From Melieria omissa (taxonomy: Eukaryota > Arthropoda > Insecta > Diptera > Ulidiidae), in assembly GCA_963971225.1 (NCBI GenBank), contig OZ020270.1:16107817-16171816 (forward strand): a stretch of DNA of 64,000 nucleotides, in the 5' to 3' direction. Shown one piece after another: positions 21,219 through 32,089 of the stretch (within the stretch, counting starts at the first letter, position 1; each line of letters starts with the position of its first letter). Both the position numbers and the translations under genes were made by a program. Below the pieces are notes generated by a model that was not told the origin of the DNA, made no database searches, and was given only the letters and a program-made list of their open reading frames with translations.

Positions 21219-21879
21219 AGGTCTGTTTGGCCAGATTTCCAGTAAAAATTATCCAGCAAAAAATATCAGGAGAATAAGCCAGCTTACGCTCCCTAAAATC
21301 AAACTATCCAAAAAAGTAAATAAACAGCAATTTGTAAGAATTTGAAAGTTTTAACTCTTGGTTACACCAGTGGTACTTCGCACACCCACAATACACAGTA
21401 AAAAGGGTGTAAACAGGAGGATTAAAGAAAGCAACAGCTGATCTAAAAGTTTAATTTGAGGCTTGAAGCGGTAGGGAAAATTAAGTTTAATCATACATTT
21501 AATGCAAAAGGCAAATGTTCGTTGCACTCAATCTGCGATTGTTCCCTTTCAGCTTCAGCGGGTACAGCTGAGCAAGACGGTTGTGGGTCAGCAGACTTGC
21601 GAACGCACAAATTCTTTGCAGGTTCCATTTGCCTCCAAAAGTTTGCAAAAATTATTTCGATCATATGGCAGCCCGTTATATGTTTTTCTTGTTCTTCTTC
21701 TTACTGGCTTAAAGTTACTGGACAAAATTTCTCCAGTAAAAACTTGCGAGTTCTCACGAAATGAACTGTCACTTTACGCTCTCAGTTTCTCTCTCGTTAC
21801 TGGAGATTTGGCATGAACAAACAGGATCCAGTAAAAATTTGTACAAATTCGTACAAATTATTCTCTGCCAAACAGACCT
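21219..21879. mobile_element. 661-bp TIR element (AGGTCTGTTTGGC), TSD AAT
   Basis: It is absent from the inverted copy, where GTGAAATAATATCAG is continuous. Ends are AGGTCTGTTTGGC and its inverse GCCAAACAGACCT. AAT is duplicated (21216-21218 and 21880-21882). Just inside, CCAGTAAAAATT-type motifs recur near both ends. No transposase. A 3-bp TSD allows Harbinger- or CACTA-like, but the termini are not diagnostic. Confidence 0.8.
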
Positions 21880-22643
21880 AATATCAGCAATTTGCACTTT
21901 TTCGGCAAAGCTGAAGTTTTAAAATACGAAAAGGAGCAAATTAATTGAAACTTTTTGCACCAGCATCGTAAAAGAAGGCATTTGTAGTAAATAATTAAAC
22001 ATGGGGAAAAAAGTTGGTTGTTATTGTTGTCTTTTCATAGGCACTCACTTGAAGCACTGTTTTTATCACACTTTTTGAACTTTCGATAGACTCTAAAAAT
22101 AAGGCCATACTTGCCAGAGTTCCGTCTTTGGGAAAATTGTTCACTAGTCTTCTGTGAGTACTGCCCTGAAGGGTGCCCGATTTTGCCCGACTGGATTTTA
22201 CAGCGATTTTTCTGTGGCCCCCTCGCGCAATTTTGTGCTTTTGGGTGCGTGCGTTCGAACAAGTTCGTCAAGATTTTGATAGTTAATCAATTACGCGCGA
22301 TTATAATCGTTACCAGGGCATGCAAATTTGGATTTTGGTTTCATTCAAGATGTGATACAAGCTTGCAACTCCATATTAAGTCGACTTTTTTTTGGCGTAT
22401 ATTGCTGTAAGCTCGAAGTAAAGAGTACTTTTGCTGGATGCGCAGCTCCCACGTACGAAAAACAAGTTGGCTTTCATTTGTGGCAATCAGCTATCTACCC
22501 TTTGATGTAATGTTTTTGGTTTTAACAAAATACTAACACTGTGTCTGGCATAACATTTTTTTTTAATTTGAGCAAAACTCAGTCAGTCGCCATTAGTCTT
22601 TGAGTTAAATTAGTTATTGAAAAACAAAAAGCAAACTTATATC

Positions 22644-22799
22644 CAGTGGCGGATACAGGGGGGTGTTTTGGGGGTTGAAACCCCCCCGAAATATTTGGAT
22701 CGCCTTTAAAACTACATACAAATTAAAAGACATTTTACAATTATTAAAGAATTACTTTTTGAAACCCCCCCCGAAATATTTTTCTGAATCCGCGCCTAC
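22644..22799. mobile_element. 156-bp hAT MITE, TSD CTTATATC
   Basis: It is absent from copy 1. Ends are CAGTGGCGGATACAG and the inverse of TAGGCGCGGATTCAG, with 8-bp duplications CTTATATC (22636-22643 and 22800-22807). It contains two C-runs in a GAAACCCCCCCGAAATATTT context. Size, TSD and termini fit a hAT MITE. Confidence 0.85.
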
Positions 22800-23029
22800 T
22801 TATATCTATGTGCACTGTCTAAAACCCACTTATTTGTCTGGTCTGTTCAAAAATCCCACAACGCGGGAAAACCTAACAACTGTTTAGGTACCTGCTAGTA
22901 CTAGAAGCTTAGTACCTGCTATTTGAATGCATATGCAAATCCTACTTATAAATAAAGGAGTTTGCAGTAAGTAAAGTTAGTTTCGAATTTCATTTGAACT
23001 AAAAATCACTTAAACTCCACCACTGCAAC

Positions 23030-23680
23030 TAAACCGAAGAAGAAGCACAAATATGTTTTTAAAAATTCGAAGCTGTTTGAAATATTACCTATTTCGAAGG
23101 CAAAGGAGAAGTTCGTTCTGGCTGTCACTAAAGAAATTGGTTACGTCAAAGGAAATTTGCCTGCAGCCAACATATCTACGACTAAAGAGAAGATATCCAG
23201 GACTTATCGCAGTACAAAGTTGAAATAGATTGCGGCAAACCGTACCAAATTCAATTTTGTCCAGAACAATGAGGAGTGGTTGGAAAAAACAATTTACTTC
23301 GATGCAGGAGATGCATGTAGCATAAGCGATGACCAACTATCGCCATCAAAGGCGGCAAAAGGAAGGCCGAAAAAGTAAATTCAGGACTGTGCGTCATTTA
23401 ATAAAAAAGGAAGCTTATGAAGGTAACGGAAACAATAACTACCACCCACCTGTCAGAAGCTTTGATCATAAAATAAAATAAGGATCAGGAGAAAATGAAA
23501 GGCGTTATAGTGGAAGCAGTTTTACCAGCAAGCCCGGGTCGTGTTAAGAGAATAAAAAACAGTATACCCACCCCACCCAATAGTCATGATAAAACTTTAG
23601 CATTGTTTTTGTCCAAAGAAAAATTTAAGTTTTATGTAAAGTTTTTGAATTCTGGTTCTAATTTTGAAAGCGAAATTTAA
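23030..23680 (+). pseudogene. Conserved repeat-borne ORF remnants, copy 2
   Basis: First block: basic start (KPKKKHKYVFKNSK), KEKISRTYRS, a TAG, then IAANRTKFNF, NEEWLEKTIYFDAGDA and SKAAKGRPKK plus a stop. Second block at 23495-23680: MKGVIVEAVLPASPGRVKR. Both are shared with copy 1. Shared blocks across indels suggest an ancestral protein of this repeat. No domain can be named with confidence. Confidence 0.4.
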
Positions 23681-24030
23681 AAATTTTTATTTATTTTTTC
23701 TTTAATTTTGACTCTTTCAGCTTATTTCTTTAATTGCTTATTACTTTTCGTCTTTTTTGCAACTCAAACTTATCATTGTTGCTCGTATTATTCTTATTTA
23801 CAGTAAGCCGAACTTTGACAAAGTATTACGTAGCACCCTGTATCACGATTGAGTTTAGTATTTGGAATACAATAGCCTGATGAATTTCTAATCAACAGCA
23901 AAAAAACATCTCTATTCATTCAGAAGTTATGATTTTCGCAGCATGAAATGACAAATTGAGCTACTGTGCGCCGTGCAGGCTTATAGAAGAAGAACAAAAG
24001 CCAGCCAGAAAATAGAAATCGTTTTACAAT

Positions 24031-24295
24031 TTCAGATTTCGCCAGCGCAACAACAACAGCACATCGTCTACCTTCTCTTCGCACAATTGTGCGAGAATGA
24101 ACGAGCGAGCACAGACGCGGCATTCGTGTTGCTTTGATTTGCGCTCAGAGCATTGTGCTCTAATTTCAAGCGTTTCCTCTTGTTGCCTACCCCCCCCCCA
24201 TCCTGAAGACGGGTGGCGATATCAGCACCCGCATTCAAATTTTTGCTTGTACGTGATGCACACTCTATATGTTCTATACTTTTTGCTTATCTATA
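24031..24295. other. Unassigned segment with C-run
   Basis: No gene. It resembles 15890-16130 weakly (a C-rich run, then GGGT...CACCCGC, then ATGCACA...TATGTTCTATA). Confidence 0.35.
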
Positions 24296-24671
24296 CTTCT
24301 ATACTATTATATAAAAACAAGTGTGACGTTTTTTGAGCCACAATCAGGCAAAAACCACTGAACCGATTTAGATGAAATAAGCACCAAACATTTTTTAATC
24401 TATGGGAATGGTACATAGGCTATATGAGATTGACCACGCCTCCTTATTACGCCCACTATGGTAACAAAACTCATCTATGGTATGCTTTTGTAAGGCAATA
24501 TGGGTATCAAACGATTCAGCGTGTCATTACGGCAAAGATAGGCTATAATATAATCGGCCACGCCCACTTTCCGTGCCCACTAAACTAACAAAACGAAGCT
24601 ACGGTACATGTCGGTAAATCAGTATTAGTTTCAAATGATTTCGTGTTTCGTTGATGTTACCACAGGATATA
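24296..24671 (+). repeat. Helitron-like dispersed repeat, copy 1 left part
   Basis: It begins near TCTATACTATTATATAAAAACAAG and matches 60971-61350 at most positions. Motifs such as GAACCGATTTAGATGAAATAAG and CACGCCCAC recur in both. A TC-TATA start and many short repeats recall Helitron-like non-autonomous elements, but no CTRR end was found. It is cut by LTR element C. Confidence 0.35.
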
Positions 24672-25273
24672 AGTTAACGCGGTCAGCGCTCTAAACCTTC
24701 CGGGTAATGGCATTAAACGAAGTCACTAACTCAGCGTCTGAGCCACTGCACTTAGCTTCCTGTTTAATTCCATTAACCCCACAAATCCAGCAATAGGCGA
24801 AATCATTAACTAGGCCACTAGCGGCCAGTGCACCCGACTTCCTGTTTCAGCAATAGCGAAATCATTAACTAGGCCACTAGCGGCCAGTGCACCTGACTTC
24901 CCGTTTCATTAACTAGGCCACTAGCGGCCAGTGCACTTAACTTCCCATGTAATCCCATTAACTCCACAAAATGCGGTAATAAGCGAAATCGCTAACTCAG
25001 CGACTAGCGGCCAGCGCACTTAATTCCATCACCTGCGCAATTTCGGCAATAAGAGAAATCGCTAACTGGGTCACTAGCGGCCAGCGCACTGGTGCAAATA
25101 TCCGCACACTGCAAATTGGTAAATTCCTGACAGTAGCAAAATAAGGAAAACGTAGGTGTTAAGCGAAAGTGTAAGATAGCATTAAGGCAGTTGCAGTTGT
25201 ACTACGAATAAAGTCAGAACTAAAAGCTAAAATCATGGTTGTTTTCGGAAATAAACCTTAAATTTCCTTAACT
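24672..25273 (+). repeat. 5' LTR of element C with repeated U3 motif
   Basis: 602 bp with terminal AGTTAA and TTAACT, a pattern of gypsy-group errantiviruses. The motif ACTAGCGGCCAGYGCAC occurs five times (near 24817, 24876, 24920, 25003 and 25073). AATAAA signals lie near 25206 and 25250. With only one LTR, its borders rest on the terminal inverted repeats and the primer site. Confidence 0.75.
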
Positions 25274-25284
25274 GGCGCCCGAGC
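25273..25284 (+). promoter_or_regulatory. Primer binding site of element C (TGGCGCCCGAGC)
   Basis: TGGCGCCC directly at the LTR end, sharing its T with the LTR. It has the tRNA-Lys-type start known from gypsy and many retroviruses. Confidence 0.75.
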
Positions 25285-25378
25285 AAAAGTGAAGTCGACG
25301 CGTATCCGAACTACAAAAAGTCCTCAAGTAGCACGGTAGTTCAGGATAATAAGTGCCGTTAAAAGCCGCGCGTCGCAA

Positions 25379-25512
25379 AATAAGCCCTCAAGCAGTGCAA
25401 AGAAGCCTTCAAGGGGTGGAAACAAAAAGCCCTCAAGCAGTGCAAGAAGCCCCAGGAAGTGCGGAAAAACACCCAGGTGTGCGAAAAGCCCTTCAGGAGT
25501 GCGAAGCAACAC
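25379..25512 (+). repeat. Degenerate tandem motif in element C leader
   Basis: About six units of the form AAGCCCTCAAGCAGTGCRAA, spaced 17-24 bp apart, lie in the untranslated leader. In gypsy the same region holds the insulator and packaging sequences. Function here is not shown. Confidence 0.5.
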
Positions 25513-25933
25513 AGAATTAAAGCCAAATAAGCTGCGCCTACAAATCAACTGAGAAAGGAGGCCCCCTAGTAACTGGTAAAGCAAACGGGAGGTGTGACGC
25601 ACCAGCCGCTCAGCTCGCAGCATAAGCAACAACCCAACAGACCAGGATAGGAGAATAACCACAGCAAGAAGTCCCGGAACAAAGATCAATACCCAAACAA
25701 AGAAATGGAGCACCTCATCATGATCGTATTTTTATCGTGAGTTAAACGGAATATAGAAATTTTTTAACAATAAGTAAGAAAGACAGAAAGCAAACAAATA
25801 AAAAAAAAACAAAAAAGAAAGAAAACATCAAGAAACAAAACCAGAATAATTCAGAAGCAAAAATAGGAAATAAGGAAAAGAAAGAGAAAAAGTACAAGAA
25901 TAAGGGAATTTTTTGTAAATCTCCCGAACGCAA

Positions 25934-26116
25934 ATGAAAGTTATAAAATTAAGGCAAGTAGAAAAAGCCATCGACATTTTTACGAACAGAGCCGAACTCT
26001 ACTCCAAAGGAGACGAGGCGGCTAAATATAGAAAGCTAATAAAGCAATTAGAATATTTGAAAGAACTAATCATACAAAGAGAAGTGGCGGAAGAAAAAAT
26101 ATTAAATAAAAAATAA
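25934..26116 (+). CDS. Leader ORF of element C, lysine-rich helical
   Basis: A 60-codon ORF from ATG, 45 bp upstream of the gag start. It is rich in K, E, L and I with heptad-like spacing (AIDIFTNRAELYSKG, KQLEYLKELIIQREV), so it probably forms a helix or coiled coil. I do not recognise it. It could be an upstream ORF that tunes gag translation or a chance frame. Confidence 0.35.
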   Translation: MKVIKLRQVEKAIDIFTNRAELYSKGDEAAKYRKLIKQLEYLKELIIQREVAEEKILNKK

Positions 26117-26163
26117 TAAGATAAAAATAAAAAATTTTTTTCGTTATCTCGACAATAATCAAC

Positions 26164-27033
26164 ATGGCAAATCCGAACAATTTAATCCGCCCTCCTATTT
26201 TGACTGCCCCCAACCACCAAGAACCTCCCACGGCGAACGACCCCCCTAGAACAATTAATTTGGCAGACCTAGTACCACTCATATCCCAAACAGCTTCCGA
26301 AGTCCTGCAACGTCAAGGACCAAGCATGGTCCAGACCACCCTAAACCCAAATCACAACCTTTGTAACTTGACTGACCAAGGAATTGACGAACAACATGCA
26401 AATGACTTACAAGATCTCGATAAAGTCTCAGACGTCGTTAAATGTTTACGGGAATTCTCCAGCAAACAAGGCGAATTCAATTCTTGGAGAAAAAGTGTGG
26501 AGAAAATCCTTAAGATCTATGAGCCGCTAAAAGGGACGCCCCGATATTATGGCATCCTCAATGTCATAAGAAACAAAATTGTGGGCAACGCTGATATGGC
26601 CTTGGAGTCATATAATACCCCGCTAAATTGGAGCGCAATTTCCAAGTGCCTAACCCTACACTACGCGGATAAAAGGGATCTCTCAACTCTCGAATATCAA
26701 ATGACTTCCCTGATCCTAGGCAGCTCTTCTATTCAAAACTTTTATCAAGCAGTGTACTCGCACCTTTCGTTGATACTGAACAAGTTAGGCGGTCTAGAAG
26801 CAAGCAACGAATCGATACACCTTTTAACTCAAACGTATCGAGACAAGGCATTGGACACCTTTGTGAGAGGCTTGAACGGCAATCTATCAGAGTTACTAGG
26901 AATGAAGGAGCCCACAGACTTGCCCCAGGCACTTCACCTATGTCTTAAGCTCGAAAACCAAAGCTATAGGTCTGCATATGCCCAAAATAACAACCAGCAC
27001 GGAAGAAAGACACAATTTCACCACCCCACCTAG
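26164..27033 (+). CDS. gag: gag core (capsid) of element C
   Basis: A 289-codon frame, MANPNNLIRPPIL onward. Residues 90-270 have the features of insect errantivirus gag (FNSWRKSVEKIL, GNADMALESYNTPLNW, LDTFVRGLNGNLSELL, LPQALHLCLKLE). It forms the viral particle core. There is no zinc knuckle, as usual in this group. The frame stops at a TAG, while the Gln-rich gag tail continues in the +1 frame from about 26978. This may be a frameshift mutation or a recoding site. Confidence 0.85.
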   Translation: MANPNNLIRPPILTAPNHQEPPTANDPPRTINLADLVPLISQTASEVLQRQGPSMVQTTLNPNHNLCNLTDQGIDEQHANDLQDLDKVSDVVKCLREFSSKQGEFNSWRKSVEKILKIYEPLKGTPRYYGILNVIRNKIVGNADMALESYNTPLNWSAISKCLTLHYADKRDLSTLEYQMTSLILGSSSIQNFYQAVYSHLSLILNKLGGLEASNESIHLLTQTYRDKALDTFVRGLNGNLSELLGMKEPTDLPQALHLCLKLENQSYRSAYAQNNNQHGRKTQFHHPT

Positions 27034-27571
27034 GATGAATAGGCCCTCACCGCAACCAAGGAACACGCCGTTTTATCCACAACTGGCGTACATACCACAA
27101 AACTATCAGTACCGACAGCAACAACACTTTAACAACCGACAGCAACAACATCCTAACAACCAACAGCAACACTTTAACAACCAACAGCAACAACATTTTA
27201 ATTACCAATACCCTCAGCAAAGGCCAAACATCCAAATGGGTAACCCTCAAAGACCTCAGGCCCCTAAACCACAACAAAAGCCTGAACCTATGGACATTGA
27301 CTCGTCTTTGCACACTAGAAGAATAGACTATGTGAACAGACCGCAACAAAACCAATTCAAGAGACCAACACGCCCCCCAAGCGTTAACATCCAACCGAAA
27401 GTACAGAGAACATTCCACATCGAAACGGAAGATGAATATTACAACCAAATACCAGACGAACAAGACGACCAATACGATCAAACCCTGCACGATTATCTGG
27501 CCCAGGAGGAAAAACCAAACGACGTTGAAGACGAACCAATAGAACTGAGCGACATCCATTTTTTAGAATGA
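26978..27571 (+). CDS. gag: gag C-terminal region of element C, Gln/Asn-rich
   Basis: The frame is +1 to the gag core and overlaps its end. It has Gln/Asn-rich repeats (QQQHFNNQQQ type), then a conserved PEPMDIDSSL motif and an acidic tail ending DIHFLE. PMDID is typical of the gag tail of this group. The stop TGA overlaps the pol ATG (ATGA, 27568-27571), and pol is in the -1 frame. That matches -1 recoding between gag and pol in Ty3/errantiviruses. Confidence 0.8.
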   Translation: MPKITTSTEERHNFTTPPRMNRPSPQPRNTPFYPQLAYIPQNYQYRQQQHFNNRQQQHPNNQQQHFNNQQQQHFNYQYPQQRPNIQMGNPQRPQAPKPQQKPEPMDIDSSLHTRRIDYVNRPQQNQFKRPTRPPSVNIQPKVQRTFHIETEDEYYNQIPDEQDDQYDQTLHDYLAQEEKPNDVEDEPIELSDIHFLE

Positions 27572-29459
27572 CAAGCTCTTCGTTGCCTTATTTCCAGTGC
27601 CGAACGGAGAGCGGTAACATTTGCAAGTTCCTAATCGACACAGGCTCTAGCAAGAATTTCATTCGACCAAATTTGGTAAAACATCCTATTCCGAATAAAG
27701 AAACATTCCTTGCAAAATCCATAGCCGGAAACATCGAAATAAGCGAACACACTTTCGTGAAGTTATTTAACCAAGAACATAAAATTAAATTCTACCTCAT
27801 GCCATCATTAAAGTCCTTCGACGGAATCTTAGGAAACGACACACTGAAAGAACTTAACGCAGTAATATTCACTAAGGACAGTTACATGCAAATAAATAAC
27901 GACACAAAAATTAGACTTCAACAATTAACTTCCAAATACGTAAACTCAATAACTATACGTGACGATCATCTGTCTCCCTCACAAAAAAGCGGGATGAACT
28001 CCATAATTGCAGAGCACCCCAAACTGTTCATGGACCCGGACGAAAAATTGACCTTCACAACAAGAGTGATTGGCGAAATACGCACCTCCACGGATACACC
28101 CGTATACACTAAATTCTACCCTTATCCAGCCTCCCTTAAATCAGAAGTCGAAAGCCAGGTTCAAAAGCTACTAAACGACGGAATAATTAGACCATCACGT
28201 TCTCCCTACAATTCCCCAGTATGGATCGTGAATAAAAAGCCAGACTCAGCCGGAAATAAGCAATACCGATTAGTCATAGATTACAGGAAGCTCAACTCAC
28301 TCACAATATCCGATCGATACCCAATCCCTGAAATTAATGACGTTATTTCCCAGCTAGGAAAAAACCAATTCTTTACGGTTCTAGAGCTAAAGAGTGGATT
28401 TCACCAAATCCCACTTAAAGCATCAGACTCAGAGAAGACAGCATTTTCAATTTGTAACGGAAAATTCGAATTTACACGACTCCCCTTTGGCCTAAAAAAC
28501 GCCCCAGCCATCTTCCAACGCGCCCTAGACGATATACTCCGTGAGCACATAGGGAAGATATGTTACGTGTACATAGATGATATAATCATCTTCAGTAAAA
28601 TCGAAACGGACCATATCGAACATATACGTCAAATCTTTTTCACCCTGCAAAATGCAAACCTAAAAGTTCAACTCGACAAATGCGAGTTTTTCAGGAAAGA
28701 AGTCGAATTTTTAGGGTTCATCATATCCTCAAACGGCATCAAGACAAACCCAAAAAAAGTTCAGGCCATATTACAATTCCCACCCCCGAAGACAATAAAA
28801 GAGCTACGGTCCTTCCTTGGCTTGTCAGGATATTACAGAAGATTTATAAGAGACTACGCGAAGCTAGCAAAACCCCTGACATCTCTCCTAAGAGGGGAAG
28901 AGGGTAGAATATCAAAAAGAAAATCAGCCTCAATAGCAGTAGCGTTGGGAGCTGCAGCCATAGAATCTTTTAACAAAATCAAAAACACCCTAGTTTCGCA
29001 AGACATCGTTCTTGCATATCCAAATTTCAAAAAAGACCTTGAATTAACAACAGACGCATCAAACTTTGCTCTAGGTGCAGTATTGGCACAAGAAAATCGA
29101 CCGATTGCATTTATTTCTCGAACGTTAAGTAAAGCTGAAGAGCATTATGCAACGAACGAGAAAGAAATGTTAGCAATCATATGGGCCTTGAACGCATTAA
29201 GAAACTATTTATACGGTGCAGTCAAAGTGAAAATTTATACTGATCAACCTCTAACCTACGCGCTCAGCATTAAAAACAATAACAACAAAATGAAGCGCTG
29301 GAAGGCCATTTTAGAAGAATACCATTACGAACTTCACTATAAACCGGGCAAAACAAACGTCATTGCCGACGCCCTCTCAAGATTACCCACAAAGACACAA
29401 GTAAACTCACTATCAATAGCGACTAATTCCGATAACAGCTCAGGACAAAATTTAATATA
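27568..29459 (+). pseudogene. pol: pol of element C: protease, RT, RNase H
   Basis: Protease with LIDTGSSKNFIRP near residue 22 and FDGILGND. RT with SPYNSPVWIVNKK, YRLVIDYRKLN, LPFGLKNAPAIFQ and the catalytic YVYIDDIIIFS. RNase H with LTTDASNFALGAVL, EKEMLAIIWAL and YTDQPLTYAL, then ADALSRLP. The reading is uninterrupted until the Tc1 element inserts after NLIY at 29459. This part looks well preserved. It copies genomic RNA into DNA in the particle. Confidence 0.88.
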
Positions 29460-31056
29460 CAGTCACTCACGAAACCGATTGAGCTTTTTACGTGACGGTA
29501 TTCAAATGCGTGTAATGGCAATGCTCATCCGAAAAACAAGAGTAATATTGATATTTTTGTTTTCTAACTGTATTTATCTAACGGATTAATGTACCGTTAG
29601 AACATTGTTTTTATTCATTTGTGTTTACTTCGCTGGTTAGTTCTAATGTAGAGCGTAATCAGTTTTGTGAGTTGTGTGAACAAGTACAGACAAAGACAAT
29701 TTTTGTGAAGCTTTGTGTGAAAAAGTGGTAATAATTGATTTTTCTTGTAAGTACGTAATTAACAAAGTATATTTAAACAAAAAAAATTCATAAATACAAC
29801 TTATTACTTTAGACAAACTATCCACAACATGGGCGCCAATACTAAACCAAATAACGTCCAAACCATAAAAAAAATTGAAGAATTGTTGAAGGAGGGAGTG
29901 CCTCACCGTCTAATTGCATCACAACCTGGAGTATCAATTTCTACCATTAGCAAAATTCGGAAAAAAGTCCAAAATCTTCCTGTCGGAAGCAAAGGAGGAC
30001 GACCAAAAATATTATCTCACGTACACGAAAGAAAGATTTTGCGAGATTTGCGTTGTCAAAAATTTCAAAACGCTGTCGAAATAAAGCAACATCACTATAT
30101 CAGCTGAAACGGTTCGCAGGACTTTACGAAACGCTGGGCTCAGAGGAAGAGCAAAAGTAAAGAAACCACTATTGACCACCAGGCACATGAAGCAGCGCTT
30201 ACAGTTTGCCAAAGAGTACGCACAATGGACTAAGGAAGACTGGGCAAAGGTAATATGGTCCGACGAATCCAAAATAAATCGATTGGGCTCTGATGGTCGA
30301 GAGTGGGTTTGGAAAACTCCTGGACAAAAGTTGCAGCCATGCCATGTAAAACCTACTCTTAAGTTCGGCGGCGGTTCCATAATGGTCTGGGGTTGTATGA
30401 TGGCAGGAGGTGTTGGAACACTCTTTAATATTGTGGGAAATATGACAGCCGCATCATATGTTGACATTTTGAGCACGCAGCTTACAAGATCAGCCGAAAA
30501 GTTTGCCGTAAGTGCTTCGGATATTGTCTTCCAGCAAGACAATGATCCGAAGCACACACAAAACGTGGTTGAGAAATAATAATTTCGAAACTTTTAATTG
30601 GCCCTCTCAATCTCCTGACCTTAACCCCATAGAACACCTATTAGGAATCCTGAAAAGGTCCATAACTGGGGAAACAGGTAGTACGGAGGAGCTCTGGCCA
30701 AAAGTGCAACATGCTTGGCAAAATATCCCACAGGAAGTATGCCAGAATCTTGTAGACAGCATTCCACGCAGAATTCAGGCCGTAATTGACGCCAAAGGGG
30801 GCTATACAAAATATTAAAAATACAAAACTCACAAATGTACGAAAGTCACAAAACTGATCATGCTAGATGCACCTACTCTTTTTGTTATTTTTTGTGTAAT
30901 AAGAATTAAAATGTAAAATGAATTTCTCTTTAAGTTTGTGTATTATTCAATCTTGTGGAAAAAATAAATAAAAGTTATCGTTCACAGATCAGTCTCATAA
31001 ATTTTCCTTCTGTAAGTGCTTCTTAAAAAAAGCTCGATCGGTTTTATGAGTGACTG
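29460..31056 (+). mobile_element. Tc1-like transposon, TSD TA, inside pol of C
   Basis: 1597 bp, a normal Tc1 length, flanked by TA (29458-29459, 31057-31058). TIRs of about 30 bp start CAGTCACTCA and share AAACCGAT.GAGCTTTTT. It carries one transposase gene broken by two frameshifts. The pol reading is continuous across the empty site. Confidence 0.92.
29829..30817 (+). pseudogene. Tc1-family transposase, two frameshifts
   Basis: ATG at 29829. Paired helix-turn-helix region (EELLKEGVPHRLIASQPG, then the GRPK hook), frameshift near 30100. The catalytic core follows in a second frame: VIWSDESKINRLGSDG (first D), GGSIMVWGCM, and IVFQQDNDPKHTQN (second D). A second frameshift near 30570 leads to WPSQSPDLNPIEHLLG (E), giving DD34E-type spacing. 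The end is GGYTKY. Motifs are all present, but the frame is broken, so the copy is inactive. Confidence 0.9.
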
Positions 31057-32080
31057 TACAGCGTAGAAACACCAATAAACGTCTTCAAAAATCAGATCAT
31101 TTTGAGCGACGAGTCCACACCTAATTACAGGTTTGAAATCGTTTTCCCACATACACCACATCGCAGATCCAGATCTCAGTGTCTCAAAACTCATACAAAT
31201 CCTCAAAAAGTACCTCAACCCATCTGTCATCAATGGTATCAAAGCATCCGAACAAATCATGAGTAGAATACAAGAAACATACGCAGATCATTTCAGTAAA
31301 TACCGCACGCGCTTTGCTAAAACTCAAGTAGAAGATATTAAAAACGAGCATGAACAGGAACAAATAATTATTGCAACACACAAAAGAGCGCATAGAAACG
31401 TTAAAGAAAACAAATTACAAATACTGGAGCAATACTATGATACTTTCCAGCTATGTCCAATAAAATAAAAAGAATTGTTAAACAATGCCTTATCTGCAAA
31501 CAAAATAAGTATGACCGACACCCGGCTAAGCCCGAGCTAGGAAAGACCCCCATCCCGCATCACCCCGGACAGATCCTCCACATATATATCTACAAAACAG
31601 ACAATAATCTCGTTCTCACAGCACTAGACAAATTCTCCAAATATGCGCAGGCCAAGATAATTAAGTCAAGAGCAGTAGAAGATATTAAAGGACCCCTCCG
31701 CCAGCTTTTACTCTCATTCGGTGTCCCAGAAACCATTGTAATAGACAATGAAAAATCTTTGAGCTCAGCCTCCATAGATTTTATGGTCAAAGACCAATTG
31801 GCAATACAAGTAGTCAAAACGCCACCTTACGTGAGTACTGTTAACGGCCAGGTCGAACGCTTCCATTCGACACTGTCGGAAATCATGCGCTGCTCAAAAA
31901 TAGGAAACACTCACCAAAATTTCGAGGAACTCCTAGATAACTCCGTTTACAAATACAATTACTCGATTCATAGCACCACGGGAAAAAAAACCAATAGAAA
32001 TATTCTTTGGACGAACAGTCAGCACCGACCCCTCGCAACTCGATCAGGCAAGACTTGAAAACGCAGCAAGACTCAAGGAA
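31057..32080 (+). pseudogene. pol: Integrase of element C, frameshifted
   Basis: The reading continues pol after the Tc1. A frame change occurs near 31130, another near 31445 and another in an A-run near 31987. Visible parts are the N-terminal region (KLIQILKKYLNPSVINGI, then CLICKQNKYDRH) and the core with D in ILHIYIYKTD, D in VIDNEKSL and E in NGQVERFHST. The last piece (FFGRTVSTDPSQLDQ) is the C-terminal linker. Three frame breaks make it non-functional. Confidence 0.8.
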
Positions 32081-32089
32081 AAACGCACA

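Larger units (their letters stand above)
21030..24030 (+). mobile_element. Unclassified DNA-type interspersed repeat, copy 2
   Basis: This is the inverted partner of 2150-4540. It lacks the 70-bp retroposon found at 3375 but has two insertions of its own (21219-21879 and 22644-22799). The comparison gives exact empty sites for all three. It has a deletion between TGATTTTGCGCA and GGTTGCAAAAG near 21057 relative to copy 1. Confidence 0.65.

Noticed and set aside
24811..25090. Minisatellite in the LTR of C
   Set aside because: Spacing is irregular (44-83 bp) and the intervening DNA is not repeated evenly; listed instead as dispersed motifs.
27047..27559. Minus-strand hydrophobic 170-codon ORF
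   Set aside because: Antisense of the Gln/Asn-rich gag tail of element C; leucine/valine content is a codon artefact.
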